64,000 bases of DNA from CAWHYG01 sp963833505 (GTDB taxonomy: Bacteria; Eisenbacteria; RBG-16-71-46; CAIMUX01): the NCBI GenBank assembly GCA_963833505.1, contig CAWHYG010000007.1:496001-560000 (forward strand). Direction: 5' to 3'. The number at the start of each line of letters is the position of its first letter. Positions within the stretch are counted from its first letter, which is position 1. Under the pieces are notes generated by a model that searched no databases, was not told the origin of the DNA, and saw only the letters and a list, made by a program, of their open reading frames with translations. Of the stretch, positions 27,567 to 41,970 are shown one piece after another. The position numbers were made by a program, and so were the translations under genes.

Positions 27567-28289
27567 TCAAGATTCTCTCTCCATCTTTACCGACGCCTTC
27601 TCGCCTGTCGTTGCCTTTGCCGCCTTCCTTGGTCGCTGGGCCTTCAGCTTCCCGAGTCGATCCTCGGCCTCCTTGGCCAGAGACGGTGCAGAATAGACAT
27701 ACTCCAAAATGGCCCGGGTAAGGTCGTCAAGCACCGGAAGCTCAGCACCGGTGAGCTCGCCGAGGTCGGGGTGCGCGCCAACGTTTCGGAGTTTCCGGAG
27801 CCCAGTAGCCACAGCGACAAGCTTTGTGGGAATGTCTCCTCTCGTCGAGAGACATTGGAGCCGCTGCTCCAGCGTGTCACCAGACGCGTTCCGGTCTCCG
27901 CAGACCATTTCAAGGACCCGACCCAGAAGAACGCCGTAGGCGTTGGGATCGACGTTCCGGACCCGCTGGGCTGCCTCGTATCCCTTCTTGATTTTCGGGG
28001 GCAGGCCACGTGGCATCTTGTCGCCAGCGGGATAAAGCGTTTCGTAGTCCTGGTCGCTCCCATCCATGTACCGATCGTCCCAATGGAGACGACGCAACAT
28101 GATCTCTCTGCACGCCGGACACTTGATAAGCTCGAAGAGGAATCCGGCTTCCCAGGTGAAGGGGGAGCGCTCATCCTCTTCTTGCTGTACGGTGGAGTGA
28201 CGGGCTACGATCTCCATCGTCACAACGTTTTGGCAATGACCGCACTTGGTGGATTCTGTGAAGCTCTTCTCCCCTGCCGCGCTTCCCAT
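27567..28289 (-). CDS. DUF4145 domain protein
   Basis: 240 residues from the ATG at 28289 with AAGGAGG upstream. The N-terminus has two Cys pairs (TKCGHCQNVVT ... IKCPACREIML), a zinc ribbon. The C-terminal half is a DUF4145 helical domain (AYGVLLGRVLEMVCGDRNAS; LRKLRNVGAHPD). DUF4145 is HEPN-like and often fused or adjacent to type I restriction HsdR subunits, as here, where it lies 123 bp downstream of hsdR on the same strand. It may modulate or assist the restriction complex; the exact role is unknown. Confidence 0.8.
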   Translation of the reverse strand: MGSAAGEKSFTESTKCGHCQNVVTMEIVARHSTVQQEEDERSPFTWEAGFLFELIKCPACREIMLRRLHWDDRYMDGSDQDYETLYPAGDKMPRGLPPKIKKGYEAAQRVRNVDPNAYGVLLGRVLEMVCGDRNASGDTLEQRLQCLSTRGDIPTKLVAVATGLRKLRNVGAHPDLGELTGAELPVLDDLTRAILEYVYSAPSLAKEAEDRLGKLKAQRPRKAAKATTGEKASVKMERES

Positions 28290-28412
28290 TCTGCGAGCCT
28301 CCTTGGCAATTCCCCCTCGACCGGTAACGCTGAGGCGTCTGGCCGGTCGCCTCGTGCCCCGGCAAGCCGCTCCGGGATGTGTTCCGACTTGCCCCAGGGC
28401 GCCGGCTCCTTC

Positions 28413-31594
<3,182 letters not shown>

Positions 31595-31697
31595 AATTCA
31601 GGCCTTTGCAGCGGTCGTCGGAATCTCCGCCCCGCCGATGGGACGGGAATAAGACGGGAATAGGACGGAATTAGCCGGAATTGGCCAACCCTTTGAC

Positions 31698-33088
31698 TCA
31701 CAGTCGTTTCCACAGCGCCCCCCGCCCATGTCCCGAGGCAATGGCCAGCCCGAACGTCCGCAGTGCAGCCAGATCCTCCCGCACCTGCCGTCCGCCTGTA
31801 CCATCGGCCAACCGCACGAGGATGTCACGCAAGGCGAGCCCGCCACGCGACGCATCCAGAAGCGCCAGAATCACCCTTTGTCGTTCGGTCAGGTCGTGGC
31901 CAACTCGCCGCGGCGGCACATACCGGCTCGGGCGGAAGCGCACCGTCACGCACCCGCCCGCATCCTCAATCTCGGGGCGAGGCAACCCGGCGGAGGCCGC
32001 CAGCTCGGCTATCTTGATGGTGCCTCGGCCCCAGCTCTCGATGATTCCGCGGCGATAGAACGTGCGAGCGATCATCGGATTCCAGGGCAACGACTCGTGT
32101 GGTTGGAACAGAGCCTCCGCAGTCAGGCCGAAGTGGAGCGTGCCCGATGACGTTACTTCGAGCCGGTCGTCGTAGAGCCCCACCGCGACCGATCCTCCGC
32201 CGATCGAGTAGTCACGGTGGCAGATGGCGTTCGCCAACGCCTCCCGCAGTGCCGTCGGCGGATACAGCGGATCGTCGATGCGCTCGAACAGGCCCGGCGC
32301 GATCCGCCCGGCAACGGGCAGGTTCTCGCGCAAGTAGCGTTCGGCCTTGCGGAGCAAATCGAAGGCATGGCCGTGGAACTGCCGGTTGTCGAGGAACTCG
32401 GTGCGGTCCGTGCCGCGGAACTTCGCCACCCGCAGGAGACACTGCGGAACCTCCGCCTCGAGACGCTCGGCACGACCGAACAGAACCATGGCAGCGCGCA
32501 GCACCTGCCCGTGATGGAGCAATCCGAGACCTCGCAGCAGTTCCAACGGATCACGCGTGTCGGGATCCTCGGACCGCGCACGACGGATAGACTCCTCCAC
32601 CGTTCGCACGATCTCTGCCGTATCGAGGTCGTCCACGGTCCAACCCGCCACGGGCTCGTTTTCCCAACGCTGCTCGCCATGCAGGCGTTCCAACAGCGTC
32701 CGGTTGTACTCATCGCGCGACAGGGCCGGGCTCGTGTTGCCGACGCGCCGGTAGGCTTGCCCGTGGTAGCAGTAGGGACGGTTCTGGCCGGTCGCGACCG
32801 TGATGACCAGAACCTCGCGGCCGTCTTCCAGAGGTACACGATCGATTGTCGGGAAGGCCGGCGGATCGATCTCGCGCAGCTCCTGCGCAACTTGCTCGAT
32901 CGTGTGATCGGCGACCTGCTGGCCAACCACTCGTCCGTCCGGCTCGATGCCGAACAGCACCCGCCCACCGCGGTGGTTGAGCATGGCGCACAACGTGCGG
33001 GCCGCCTCGCGACGCTCGCCCGTCGAACGCTTGAATTCGACCGCTTCGGACTCGCCGGCGGCGGCCAGGGCTGCGATCTGGCCGGGGG

Positions 33089-33092
<4 letters not shown>
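31698..33092 (-). CDS. AlbA_2 (Schlafen-type) ATP-binding protein within the type I RM operon
   Basis: 464 residues; the ATG at 33092 overlaps the hsdS stop (ATGA). N-terminal AlbA_2 domain (about 10-130): ESEAVEFKRS, GGRVLFGI, YRRVGNTSPALSRDEY. A central HATPase_c_4-like domain has TALREALANAICHRDYSIGG. The C-terminus is a winged helix (LTERQRVILALLDASRGGLA ... DLAALRTFGLAI). Proteins with this architecture bind nucleic acid and ATP and act as transcription regulators or RNA-directed effectors. Placement between hsdS and hsdR is recurrent in type I loci and suggests regulation or a back-up defence response when restriction fails; that function is inference. Confidence 0.85.
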
Positions 33093-36140
<3,048 letters not shown>

Positions 36141-36262
36141 ATCGTCCCCCGTTCTTTCAGGCCCGTGGGTGGGTGCCCCAAGCTGCCGCATGGGAGTATC
36201 GCTCAACGCAGGTTCGCGCACAAGATGTCGAACCGGCCCGGCTCAGCTAAGTTAGCGCGAGG

Positions 36263-36285
36263 GGTGCGACAACCGCTGTCGCACC
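36263..36285. promoter_or_regulatory. Perfect 9-bp inverted repeat upstream of hsdM
   Basis: GGTGCGACA and TGTCGCACC flank a 5-nt loop (ACCGC). It lies about 120 bp before the chosen hsdM start and 42 bp before the alternative one, so it could be an operator for the restriction operon or a hairpin in its leader. No T-run follows on either strand, which argues against a simple terminator. Confidence 0.5.
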
Positions 36286-36636
36286 GGGGAGGGACTCGCA
36301 TCCTGGATCGGCGCTCGCGCCGTCGAAAAGACCGTGATGGCTTCTTGGCCGGCCGCGACCCTTGCTCTCGTCCGGCAGGTGGCGGAGATCGTCGCCGACT
36401 CGGAGCCCCTTCCCGCTCCCAGTTCAGGCCTCTTCGCCCCTGACTCCCCGAACGCCACGGCCTCAGCCTTGGCTTTCGGCCAGGAAAGAGCCCCCCTGCC
36501 AAGCCCAGGGCGCAAACCTCTCCTCTCCCGCACGTCGAACGTCCACGGCGCAGCAAACCCGTCGCTCCGAACGGAGAGGGGGAGGAATCCACCTCGATTC
36601 ATGCGACGGGCCCCTCTCGCGGAGGTGGGCCGTCCT

Positions 36637-36805
36637 GGTTGACCAGGACGTCATGGTTCGGCGGAACAGGAGCGCCCCGGTTGACCGAGGCGTCATGGTT
36701 CGGCGGAACAGGAGCGCCCCGGTTGAACAGGGCGTCGTGGTTCCGCGGAACAGGAGCGCCCCGGTTGACCAGGGCGTCGTGGTTCGGCCGCGCCGGAGGG
36801 CCGTC
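36637..36805. repeat. Tandem array of a 42-bp unit, about four copies
   Basis: Copies begin at about 36638, 36680, 36722 and 36764; each starts GTTGA(C/A)C and contains CGTC(A/G)TGGTTC and GGAACAGGAGCGCCCCG. The last copy decays. The period is a multiple of three, so either strand gives 14-residue peptide repeats, but no surrounding gene is recognisable. There are no spacers, so this is not CRISPR. The rest of 36286-36896 has no supported gene. Confidence 0.9.
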
Positions 36806-36896
36806 GCCTCTCCGCCGCCACCTCGACTTGGCGATCTTGAGCTTGGCTCTGGCCTTCCAGCTCCTTCGGACTGAGCACGCTCCGCCGGCCATGGCC

Positions 36897-37100
36897 CTAC
36901 TCCACCGAGTTCAGGATGCAGAGCCAGCCGGCCTCTTCTTCGGAGAGGACGATGCGATCGCGCCCCAGATCGTGAGCCACGAGATCTACGGAGAAGTCGC
37001 CCACGTCTCCTTCCCGTTGCGTCAATTCAAGATCCAAGCCGAGCACCTCGGCCAAGCGATCGAGATTGTCTGCCAGCCAGGGAGTGAAGTCCGCGGCCTC
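36897..37100 (-). pseudogene. N-terminal remnant of a DUF4268-like nuclease-associated gene
   Basis: The minus strand encodes FTPWLADNLDRLAEVLGLDL then GDVGDFSVDLVAHDLGRDRI and stops soon after (SEEEAGWLCILNSVE). The first part is the typical start of proteins with an N-terminal FTPWLAENLDLL...VGxFxxDILA module linked to DUF4268, where the strand leading to VIIENQL should follow. Only that N-terminal piece remains, so the gene is truncated. It sits upstream of hsdM in the same orientation. Confidence 0.5.
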
Positions 37101-37263
37101 GTTCCGGTTGTGTCCCCCGCCGGCGTCGCCACGAGCTCGCGGGCCATGGTCTTCCTTTGTTTCCACCCGGTTGCCGTGCTCCGGGTCCTCACCAGGGGCG
37201 TCCTCCTGAAATGAGCTCCTGATCGAACATCCGGCGGCACGGCACCCTGCCCAGAAACACTTC

Positions 37264-37317
37264 TTGACCACGGAACGACCACCCTGGACAATCGTACAGA
37301 ACGGCGTAAACGTACAG
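37264..37317 (+). promoter_or_regulatory. Probable promoter and operator of the toxin-antitoxin pair
   Basis: TTGACC (37264-37269), 17-bp spacer, GACAAT (37287-37292). Two direct copies of CGTACAG follow at 37293-37299 and 37311-37317, overlapping the likely transcription start and 18 bp apart. Phd/YefM-type antitoxins usually repress their own operon, so the repeats are candidate operator half-sites. Confidence 0.5.
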
Positions 37318-37329
37318 GAGCAGTCCAAC

Positions 37330-37578
37330 ATGACCCGGATGCAAGCCAGCAAAGCCCGCGACACCTTCTCCGACACGCTGAACCGCGTGGCTTACCGGGG
37401 AACACGGATCGTCCTGCAGCGCCGCGGCAAGCCGATCGCCGCGCTCGTTCCGGTCGAGGACCTGGAGCTCTTGGAGGATCTGGAAGACCGTCTCGATCTG
37501 GATGCGGCGCGGGCCGCCCTCAAGGAGCCCGGTTCGATCCCTTGGGTGAAGGTAAAGAGGGACCTCGGGCTCGCCTAG
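37330..37578 (+). CDS. Phd/YefM-family antitoxin
   Basis: 82 residues from the ATG at 37330 with AGGAG upstream. The N-terminal DNA-binding part is MQASKARDTFSDTLNRVAYR then TRIVLQRRGKPIAALVPVED, the standard Phd/YefM fold. The acidic C-terminus (LELLEDLEDRLDLDAARAAL) should wrap the toxin. It is followed after 4 bp by a RelE/ParE-type toxin gene. It neutralises the toxin and probably represses the operon. Placement beside a restriction operon fits an addiction module in a mobile or defence region. Confidence 0.88.
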   Translation: MTRMQASKARDTFSDTLNRVAYRGTRIVLQRRGKPIAALVPVEDLELLEDLEDRLDLDAARAALKEPGSIPWVKVKRDLGLA

Positions 37579-37582
37579 CCCC

Positions 37583-37855
37583 ATGGCGTACCGGATCGAA
37601 CTGAAACCCGGAGCAGCTCGCGACCTTCAAAGCCTTCCCGCCGACGTACAAGGCCGGATCCGGGTCAGAATCGACTCCCTCGCGGACAACCCCCGCCCGC
37701 GGGGATGCGACGCGCTCAAAGGAGAGGAGAACCTCTTCCGTGTCCGAGTGGGCGATTACCGGATCCTCTATCAGATTCACCGTCGGGTTCTTAGGGTGCT
37801 GGTGATTCGGATCGGGCATCGCAGGGAAGTCTACCGGCGCAAAGGAACGTCGTGA
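37583..37855 (+). CDS. RelE/ParE-family toxin
   Basis: 90 residues: AYRIELKPGAARDLQSLPAD, then DALKGEENLFRVRVGDYRIL and IRIGHRREVYR. The order of helix pair, beta-sheet and C-terminal HRxxVYR is typical of RelE-type mRNA interferases; Arg in FRVRVGDYRI and the C-terminal His-Arg/Tyr are the usual catalytic candidates. It is probably a ribosome-dependent endoribonuclease held in check by the upstream antitoxin. A gyrase-poisoning ParE role cannot be excluded from sequence alone. Confidence 0.88.
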   Translation: MAYRIELKPGAARDLQSLPADVQGRIRVRIDSLADNPRPRGCDALKGEENLFRVRVGDYRILYQIHRRVLRVLVIRIGHRREVYRRKGTS

Positions 37856-37944
37856 TGCGAGGGGCGATGCGGTCCGGCCCGCCTCACCCGCCTCGCATCG
37901 CTCGGTGGACCTCAAGGGCATCGGTCGATGCGTCTTGCAGCTTG

Positions 37945-38379
37945 ATGAATCGCTTGTACTACCAAGCCAACCCCGAGAATCCCATCTTTCCGGAGCTTCG
38001 CGGGCTGCTTGCCAAAACCTCCGGTCTTATCGGTGTCTTGAAGACGGCGCTCGAATCCCTCGCGTCCCAAATCACCATGGCTTTTGTCTACGGCTCTATC
38101 GCGTCAGGCGAGGAGCACTCCACCAGTGACGTGGACCTCCTTGTCGTGGGCAGCGCTGGTCTCAAGGACCTCGCGGGCCACCTGAGAGACGCCGCCATGC
38201 TCTTGGGCCGTGAAGTAAGCCCCACGGTCTTTTCGGAGGCCGAGTTCGCCTCGAAGATCAAAGTCAGGAATCATCTCCTCCGGTCCGTCCTGGACAAGCC
38301 CAGGCTGTTCGTCGTCGGCACGGAGGACGACATTCGACGAGCTTCTCAGCCAGCGGCGCGTGGCGGTGCAACCCACTGA
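37945..38379 (+). CDS. MNT-type nucleotidyltransferase, N-terminal HTH missing
   Basis: 144 residues from the ATG at 37945 (MNRLYYQANPENPIFPELRG). The nucleotidyltransferase signature FVYGSIASGEEHSTSDVDLL (GSxxxGxxxxxSDxD) is intact. Related proteins normally have ~80 more N-terminal residues forming a winged helix, ending just before YYQANPENPIFPEL; that part is not recognisable in the upstream 90 bp. The gene therefore looks N-terminally truncated, or the helix has diverged. MNT proteins pair with HEPN toxins and AMPylate them; no HEPN partner is adjacent, although DUF4145 and DUF4209 proteins nearby are HEPN-like. Confidence 0.7.
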   Translation: MNRLYYQANPENPIFPELRGLLAKTSGLIGVLKTALESLASQITMAFVYGSIASGEEHSTSDVDLLVVGSAGLKDLAGHLRDAAMLLGREVSPTVFSEAEFASKIKVRNHLLRSVLDKPRLFVVGTEDDIRRASQPAARGGATH

Positions 38380-38399
38380 GCCGGCTGAAATCGCCCGCC

Positions 38400-38936
38400 T
38401 CACTCCCCTTCGTAATGAACCAGCGTGCAGATGGTGTGCCCCGCCAGACGCTTCCGTCCGCCCAGATCGTCCAGCTCCACGAGGAAGCCGAAGCCCGCCA
38501 CGCGAGCATCACAGCGCTCGACAAGGCGCGCGGCGGCGGAAGCCGTGCCTCCGGTGGCCAGGAGGTCATCCACGATCAGCACTCTCTGGCCGCTCTGGAA
38601 GCTGTCGACGTGGACCTCGAGGGCATCGGTGCCGTACTCGAGGGAGTAGCACTCGCGGATCGTGTCGAAGGGCAGCTTGCCCGGTTTCCGGAAGGGAACG
38701 AAGGGCACCTCGTGCCGCCAGGCCACCGAAGCGCCGACGATGAAGCCGCGAGATTCGATCCCCGCGACCGCGTCGACCTTGCCTTGGAAGGGCTCCCAGA
38801 TCGCGTCCATGGCCTCGTTCATGAGGCGGGGATGAGCCAGGAGGGTCGTGATGTCGCGGAAGAGGATCCCCGGTTTGGGGAAATCGGGAACGTCGCGAAT
38901 GACGGCCCGCACGCGATCGGGCAAGGTGGGCTCCAC
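38400..38936 (-). CDS. apt: Adenine phosphoribosyltransferase
   Basis: 178 residues. Makes AMP from adenine and PRPP in purine salvage. Signatures: DFPKPGILFRDITTLL, GIESRGFIVGASVA and the PRPP-binding loop RVLIVDDLLATGGTASAAA. I start at the GTG at 38936 because AAGGAG lies 6 nt before it; a TTG at 38942 directly abuts that site and is too close. Length matches the family. It marks the return to core genes after the accessory region. Confidence 0.96.
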   Translation of the reverse strand: MEPTLPDRVRAVIRDVPDFPKPGILFRDITTLLAHPRLMNEAMDAIWEPFQGKVDAVAGIESRGFIVGASVAWRHEVPFVPFRKPGKLPFDTIRECYSLEYGTDALEVHVDSFQSGQRVLIVDDLLATGGTASAAARLVERCDARVAGFGFLVELDDLGGRKRLAGHTICTLVHYEGE

Positions 38937-39039
38937 CGACAACTCCTTGCGTCAGGGTTTTCAACGCACCGGGCGGAGTCGCCGGCCCGGAGAACAAGGA
39001 ACCGGCGTCCCGAGGACGGAAGACCGGAGACCGGAAGAG

Positions 39040-39115
39040 TGGTCGGGGCGATAGGATTTGAACCTACGACCCCCTAGTCCCGAACCAGGTGCGCTACCAG
39101 CTGCGCTACGCCCCG
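39040..39115 (-). tRNA. tRNA-Pro (anticodon CGG)
   Basis: Minus-strand cloverleaf with acceptor CGGGGCG/CGCCCCG, anticodon stem CCTGG/CTAGG and loop TTCGGGA (anticodon CGG), T loop TTCAAAT. Discriminator A and an encoded CCA (39040-39042). Confidence 0.96.
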
Positions 39116-39419
39116 ACCAGTTCACTACCGGGCAGAAGACACCTTAGCAACGCCCGCCGCCGGTGTCCAGCCTCAAGAATCCTTCGAACCTCCAGCGGCG
39201 TTCCTGAAGCGTTTCGGTGGATGTCCGGCGCCCCGTCACTCGGCCGCCCCCGAGGCTCGGTCGTCGGCCAGGCCACCGGATCCGAGCGCTCGGGGTGCGC
39301 GGCGCCATCCAGCTCTGTGCGTCGCACCTGTCGGGCGCCCCGTCGCGAAGCCGATCCCGGATGCCGGGCGACGACGCGGTACCGGGATCCAGCGCCCCGC
39401 CCGACTCGCCCGTCCGGCC
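39116..39419. other. About 300 bp with no recognisable gene
   Basis: Between tRNA-Pro(CGG) and pcm. Only Arg/Pro/Ser-rich shadow frames; no hairpin with T-run seen. Confidence 0.4.
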
Positions 39420-40079
39420 CTACTCCCCCGTCTCGGTTTCCTTCCACCCCTCGCGCCCGATCAGCGGCACGAAGGTGCAGGCGATGCTCTCCTGGGTCGA
39501 GAAGCCCTCGGGCCCGCGATCGATCACGACGAGCCGTTGCCGCCCTCGGTCGCCGGTCGGGGCCACGAGCCGCCCGCCCACGCGAAGCTGCTCGAACAGG
39601 CTGGGCGGAACCTCCGGCGCCCCCGCCGCCACGATGATCCCGTCGAAAGGAGCAAACCGCCGCCAGCCCAGGGTGCCGTCGCCGGTTCGCACCACGACGT
39701 TCTCGTATCCCAGCTCTTCGAGCAGGGCCCGCGCCCGCTGCGCGAGCGGCCCGATGCGCTCGATCGTGAAGACGGTCCGGACGAGCCTCGACAGGATCGC
39801 CGCCTGATAGCCCGAGCCGGTGCCGATCTCGAGGACGCGGTGCTCCGGGAGCGGCCGGAGCAGCTCGGTCATGAGCGCGACCATGAACGGCTGCGAGATC
39901 GTCTGCCCGTGCCCGATGGGAAGCGCGTGGTCTCCGTAGGCCGCCGCCTCCATCGCCTCGTCGACGAAGCGATGCCGCGGCACCAGCCGCATGGCCCGAA
40001 GCACGCCCGGATGCCCGACGCCCCGGGACTCGATCTGCTCCTCGACCATGCGGTCCCGGTCCCGGGCGTAGTCCATCAT
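39420..40079 (-). CDS. pcm: Protein-L-isoaspartate O-methyltransferase
   Basis: 219 residues. Repairs isoaspartyl damage in proteins using SAM. Signatures: RHRFVDEAMEAAAYGDHALP, IGHGQTISQPFMVALMTELL, motif I HRVLEIGTGSGYQAA, and the downstream FDGIIVAAGAPEVPPSLFEQ. The start overlaps the surE stop (ATGA). surE-pcm pairing is a classic conserved stress-survival operon. Confidence 0.96.
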   Translation of the reverse strand: MMDYARDRDRMVEEQIESRGVGHPGVLRAMRLVPRHRFVDEAMEAAAYGDHALPIGHGQTISQPFMVALMTELLRPLPEHRVLEIGTGSGYQAAILSRLVRTVFTIERIGPLAQRARALLEELGYENVVVRTGDGTLGWRRFAPFDGIIVAAGAPEVPPSLFEQLRVGGRLVAPTGDRGRQRLVVIDRGPEGFSTQESIACTFVPLIGREGWKETETGE

Positions 40080-40882
40080 GGGGCGCTCTCCAGCCGGAGA
40101 TTCCAGGCCCTGAGGCGATCGATCATGTCGTAGTGCGTGATGTCGAGGGCGAGCGGCGTCACCGAGACGTAGCCCTCGGACACGGCGGCGTAGTCGGTCG
40201 AGTCAACCGTCTCCCATTCGGGCGCGGCGCCGCCGATCCAGTAGAACGGCCTCCCGCGCGGATCGAGCTGCTTGACGATGAGATCGGGATAGATCCGCCG
40301 GCCCAGGTGCGTCACGCGGATCCCGCGGATCCTGGCCAGGGGCAGGTCGGGCACGTTGACGTTGAGGAGGGTCCCTTCCGGGATGACCTGCTTGAGGTCG
40401 CTCGCCTCGCCCGCCTGCGCCAGAAGCTGATCGACGATCGATCGCGCCACCGCACCGGCGGTCTCGAACTCTTTCGGATCGAATCCGGCCAGGGAGACCG
40501 CCACGGACGGGATCCCCATCAGGCAGCCTTCGGCGGCCGCCGCGACCGTTCCGGAATAGAGGACGTCGTCGCCGAGATTCGGGCCGTGATTGATTCCGGA
40601 AACCAGGAGGTCGGGCTGGATCTTGACCACGCCCGGCGTGCCCCGCACCGCCAGGAGCACGCAGTCGGTGGGCGTGCCGTCCACGCTGAAGAAGCCCTCC
40701 TCGACCCGACGGATGCGAAGCGGCCGATCCAGGGTCAGGGAATGGCTGGAGGCGCTTTGCTCACGTTCCGGAGCGACCACGGTCACTGCGCCCAGCCCGC
40801 TCAGGGACCGTGCCAGGGCGCGCAATCCCGGCGCCGATACGCCGTCATCGTTGCTCAGGAGGATCTGCAATCCGGCCTCCAC
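40076..40882 (-). CDS. surE: 5'/3'-nucleotidase SurE
   Basis: About 268 residues from the GTG at 40882 (VEAGLQILLSNDDGVSAPGL), chosen because SurE proteins begin a few residues before the metal-binding (I/L)NDDG motif; TTG codons up to 40939 could extend it by 19 residues. Further motifs: VVAPEREQSASSHSLTLDRP, GTPTDCVLLA, VSGINHGPNLGDDVLYSGTV and AAAEG. It dephosphorylates nucleoside monophosphates and short polyphosphates in stress survival. Cotranscribed with pcm. Confidence 0.95.
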   Translation of the reverse strand: MEAGLQILLSNDDGVSAPGLRALARSLSGLGAVTVVAPEREQSASSHSLTLDRPLRIRRVEEGFFSVDGTPTDCVLLAVRGTPGVVKIQPDLLVSGINHGPNLGDDVLYSGTVAAAAEGCLMGIPSVAVSLAGFDPKEFETAGAVARSIVDQLLAQAGEASDLKQVIPEGTLLNVNVPDLPLARIRGIRVTHLGRRIYPDLIVKQLDPRGRPFYWIGGAAPEWETVDSTDYAAVSEGYVSVTPLALDITHYDMIDRLRAWNLRLESAP

Positions 40883-40987
40883 GTCGCACGGCCTGGGCCT
40901 CTCAACCGGTCCGACCAGGCCTGGGCCCAACAATAGCAAGGCCCCTCAGCCTGTCCGCCGAGGAGCCTTCACGCCGGGCTGAAGAAA

Positions 40988-41064
40988 TGGTCGGGGCGAC
41001 TGGATTTGAACCAGCGACCACTTGCCCCCCATGCAAGTGCGCTACCAGGCTGCGCCACGCCCCG
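40988..41064 (-). tRNA. tRNA-Pro (anticodon GGG)
   Basis: Minus-strand cloverleaf with acceptor CGGGGCG/CGCCCCG, anticodon stem CTTGC/GCAAG and loop ATGGGGG (anticodon GGG), T arm GCTGG-TTCAAAT-CCAGT, encoded CCA (40988-40990). Second proline tRNA within 2 kb. Confidence 0.95.
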
Positions 41065-41085
41065 ACCCAAACCTGCGATTCCAAC

Positions 41086-41919
41086 CTATCCCGACACCTC
41101 CGGTGGTTCAATGGAAATCTGGGGTTCCGGCGCGACCGGCCATCGCTCTGCATCGGGTGTTGCGAGCGATTCTTCGGTGAAATCGGCGCTGTCGGAGACC
41201 GGCGGTTCCGATGGGGATGCGGCTACCCCGGCGAGGGTCGCGGTGTCGGATGCCGGCCGGCTCGCGGGTTCGGAGTCGGGCCGGAATGCGGATTCGGACT
41301 CCCGCCAGGTCTCGGATTCGAACTCCGGCCGGGTCACGGATTCGAGTTCCGGCGGGGTCACAGATTCGAACTCCGGCCGAGTCACGGAGTCGAACTCCGG
41401 CTGGAGTGCGGGTTCGGACGCCGGCCGGGGCGCAAACGGCGGCGCGCCTGCCGCCAGGGGCGGGACGGCCGGCGCATCCGCATTCATGGGCGGTTGGGGC
41501 GGATCAGCGGCGTTGCTCGTGTCCGCGACCTTCCCGCTCTCCTTCGCGCTACGCTCCGCAAGCCAGTCTCGCAACCGGACCAGCTCTGAGCGAATCGTGC
41601 GGAGATCGCGCCGCTCGACCGGAGTGAGGAAATCAAGATCGAGCTGCGGCTTCGGGTTCTTCTTGCGGATCTCGGAGGCGATGCGCCGTTTGGCCCCGGC
41701 GATCGTGTAGCCGCGGTCGTAGAGCATCTCCTTGATCGATCGGAGAAGGTCGATGTCCCGGTCCTGGTACATCCGGCTTCCGCCGCGGCTCTTCTTGGGC
41801 CGCAGCAGCGGGAACTGGGTTTCCCAGTAGCGGAGCACGTGAGCCTTCACGTCGAGCAGCTCGCTGACCTCGCTGATCGAGTGATAGCGCTTGGATCGTT
41901 CCGGCGTGATCTCAGGCAT
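41086..41919 (-). CDS. MerR-family transcriptional regulator with repetitive C-terminus
   Basis: 277 residues from the ATG at 41919, with AGGAGG 8 nt upstream. Winged-helix MerR domain at about residues 12-85: YHSISEVSELLDVKAHVLRY, WETQFPLLRP, RMYQDRDIDLLRSIKEMLYD. A short coiled coil follows (TIRSELVRLRDWLAERSAKE). The last ~140 residues are Pro/Ser/Glu-rich, with repeats of the type PEFESVTRPE(F/L)ESVT, matching an in-frame repeat in the DNA at about 41300-41420. HspR/MlrA-like one-component regulators have this N-terminus, but no metal-binding Cys or ligand pocket is visible. Target unknown. Confidence 0.85.
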   Translation of the reverse strand: MPEITPERSKRYHSISEVSELLDVKAHVLRYWETQFPLLRPKKSRGGSRMYQDRDIDLLRSIKEMLYDRGYTIAGAKRRIASEIRKKNPKPQLDLDFLTPVERRDLRTIRSELVRLRDWLAERSAKESGKVADTSNAADPPQPPMNADAPAVPPLAAGAPPFAPRPASEPALQPEFDSVTRPEFESVTPPELESVTRPEFESETWRESESAFRPDSEPASRPASDTATLAGVAASPSEPPVSDSADFTEESLATPDAERWPVAPEPQISIEPPEVSG

Positions 41920-41970
41920 CCCCCACTCCTCCTGGACCCGTCACTCGGACCGTGGTCGCCGGCATTGGCC

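Noticed and set aside
36637..36805. CRISPR array
   Set aside because: Units are contiguous without unique spacers, and no cas gene is present.
36599..36892. Small minus-strand protein of PNHDxLVNRGAPV repeats
   Set aside because: It is only the translation of the 42-bp array; no ribosome site or homology seen, and other frames are equally open.
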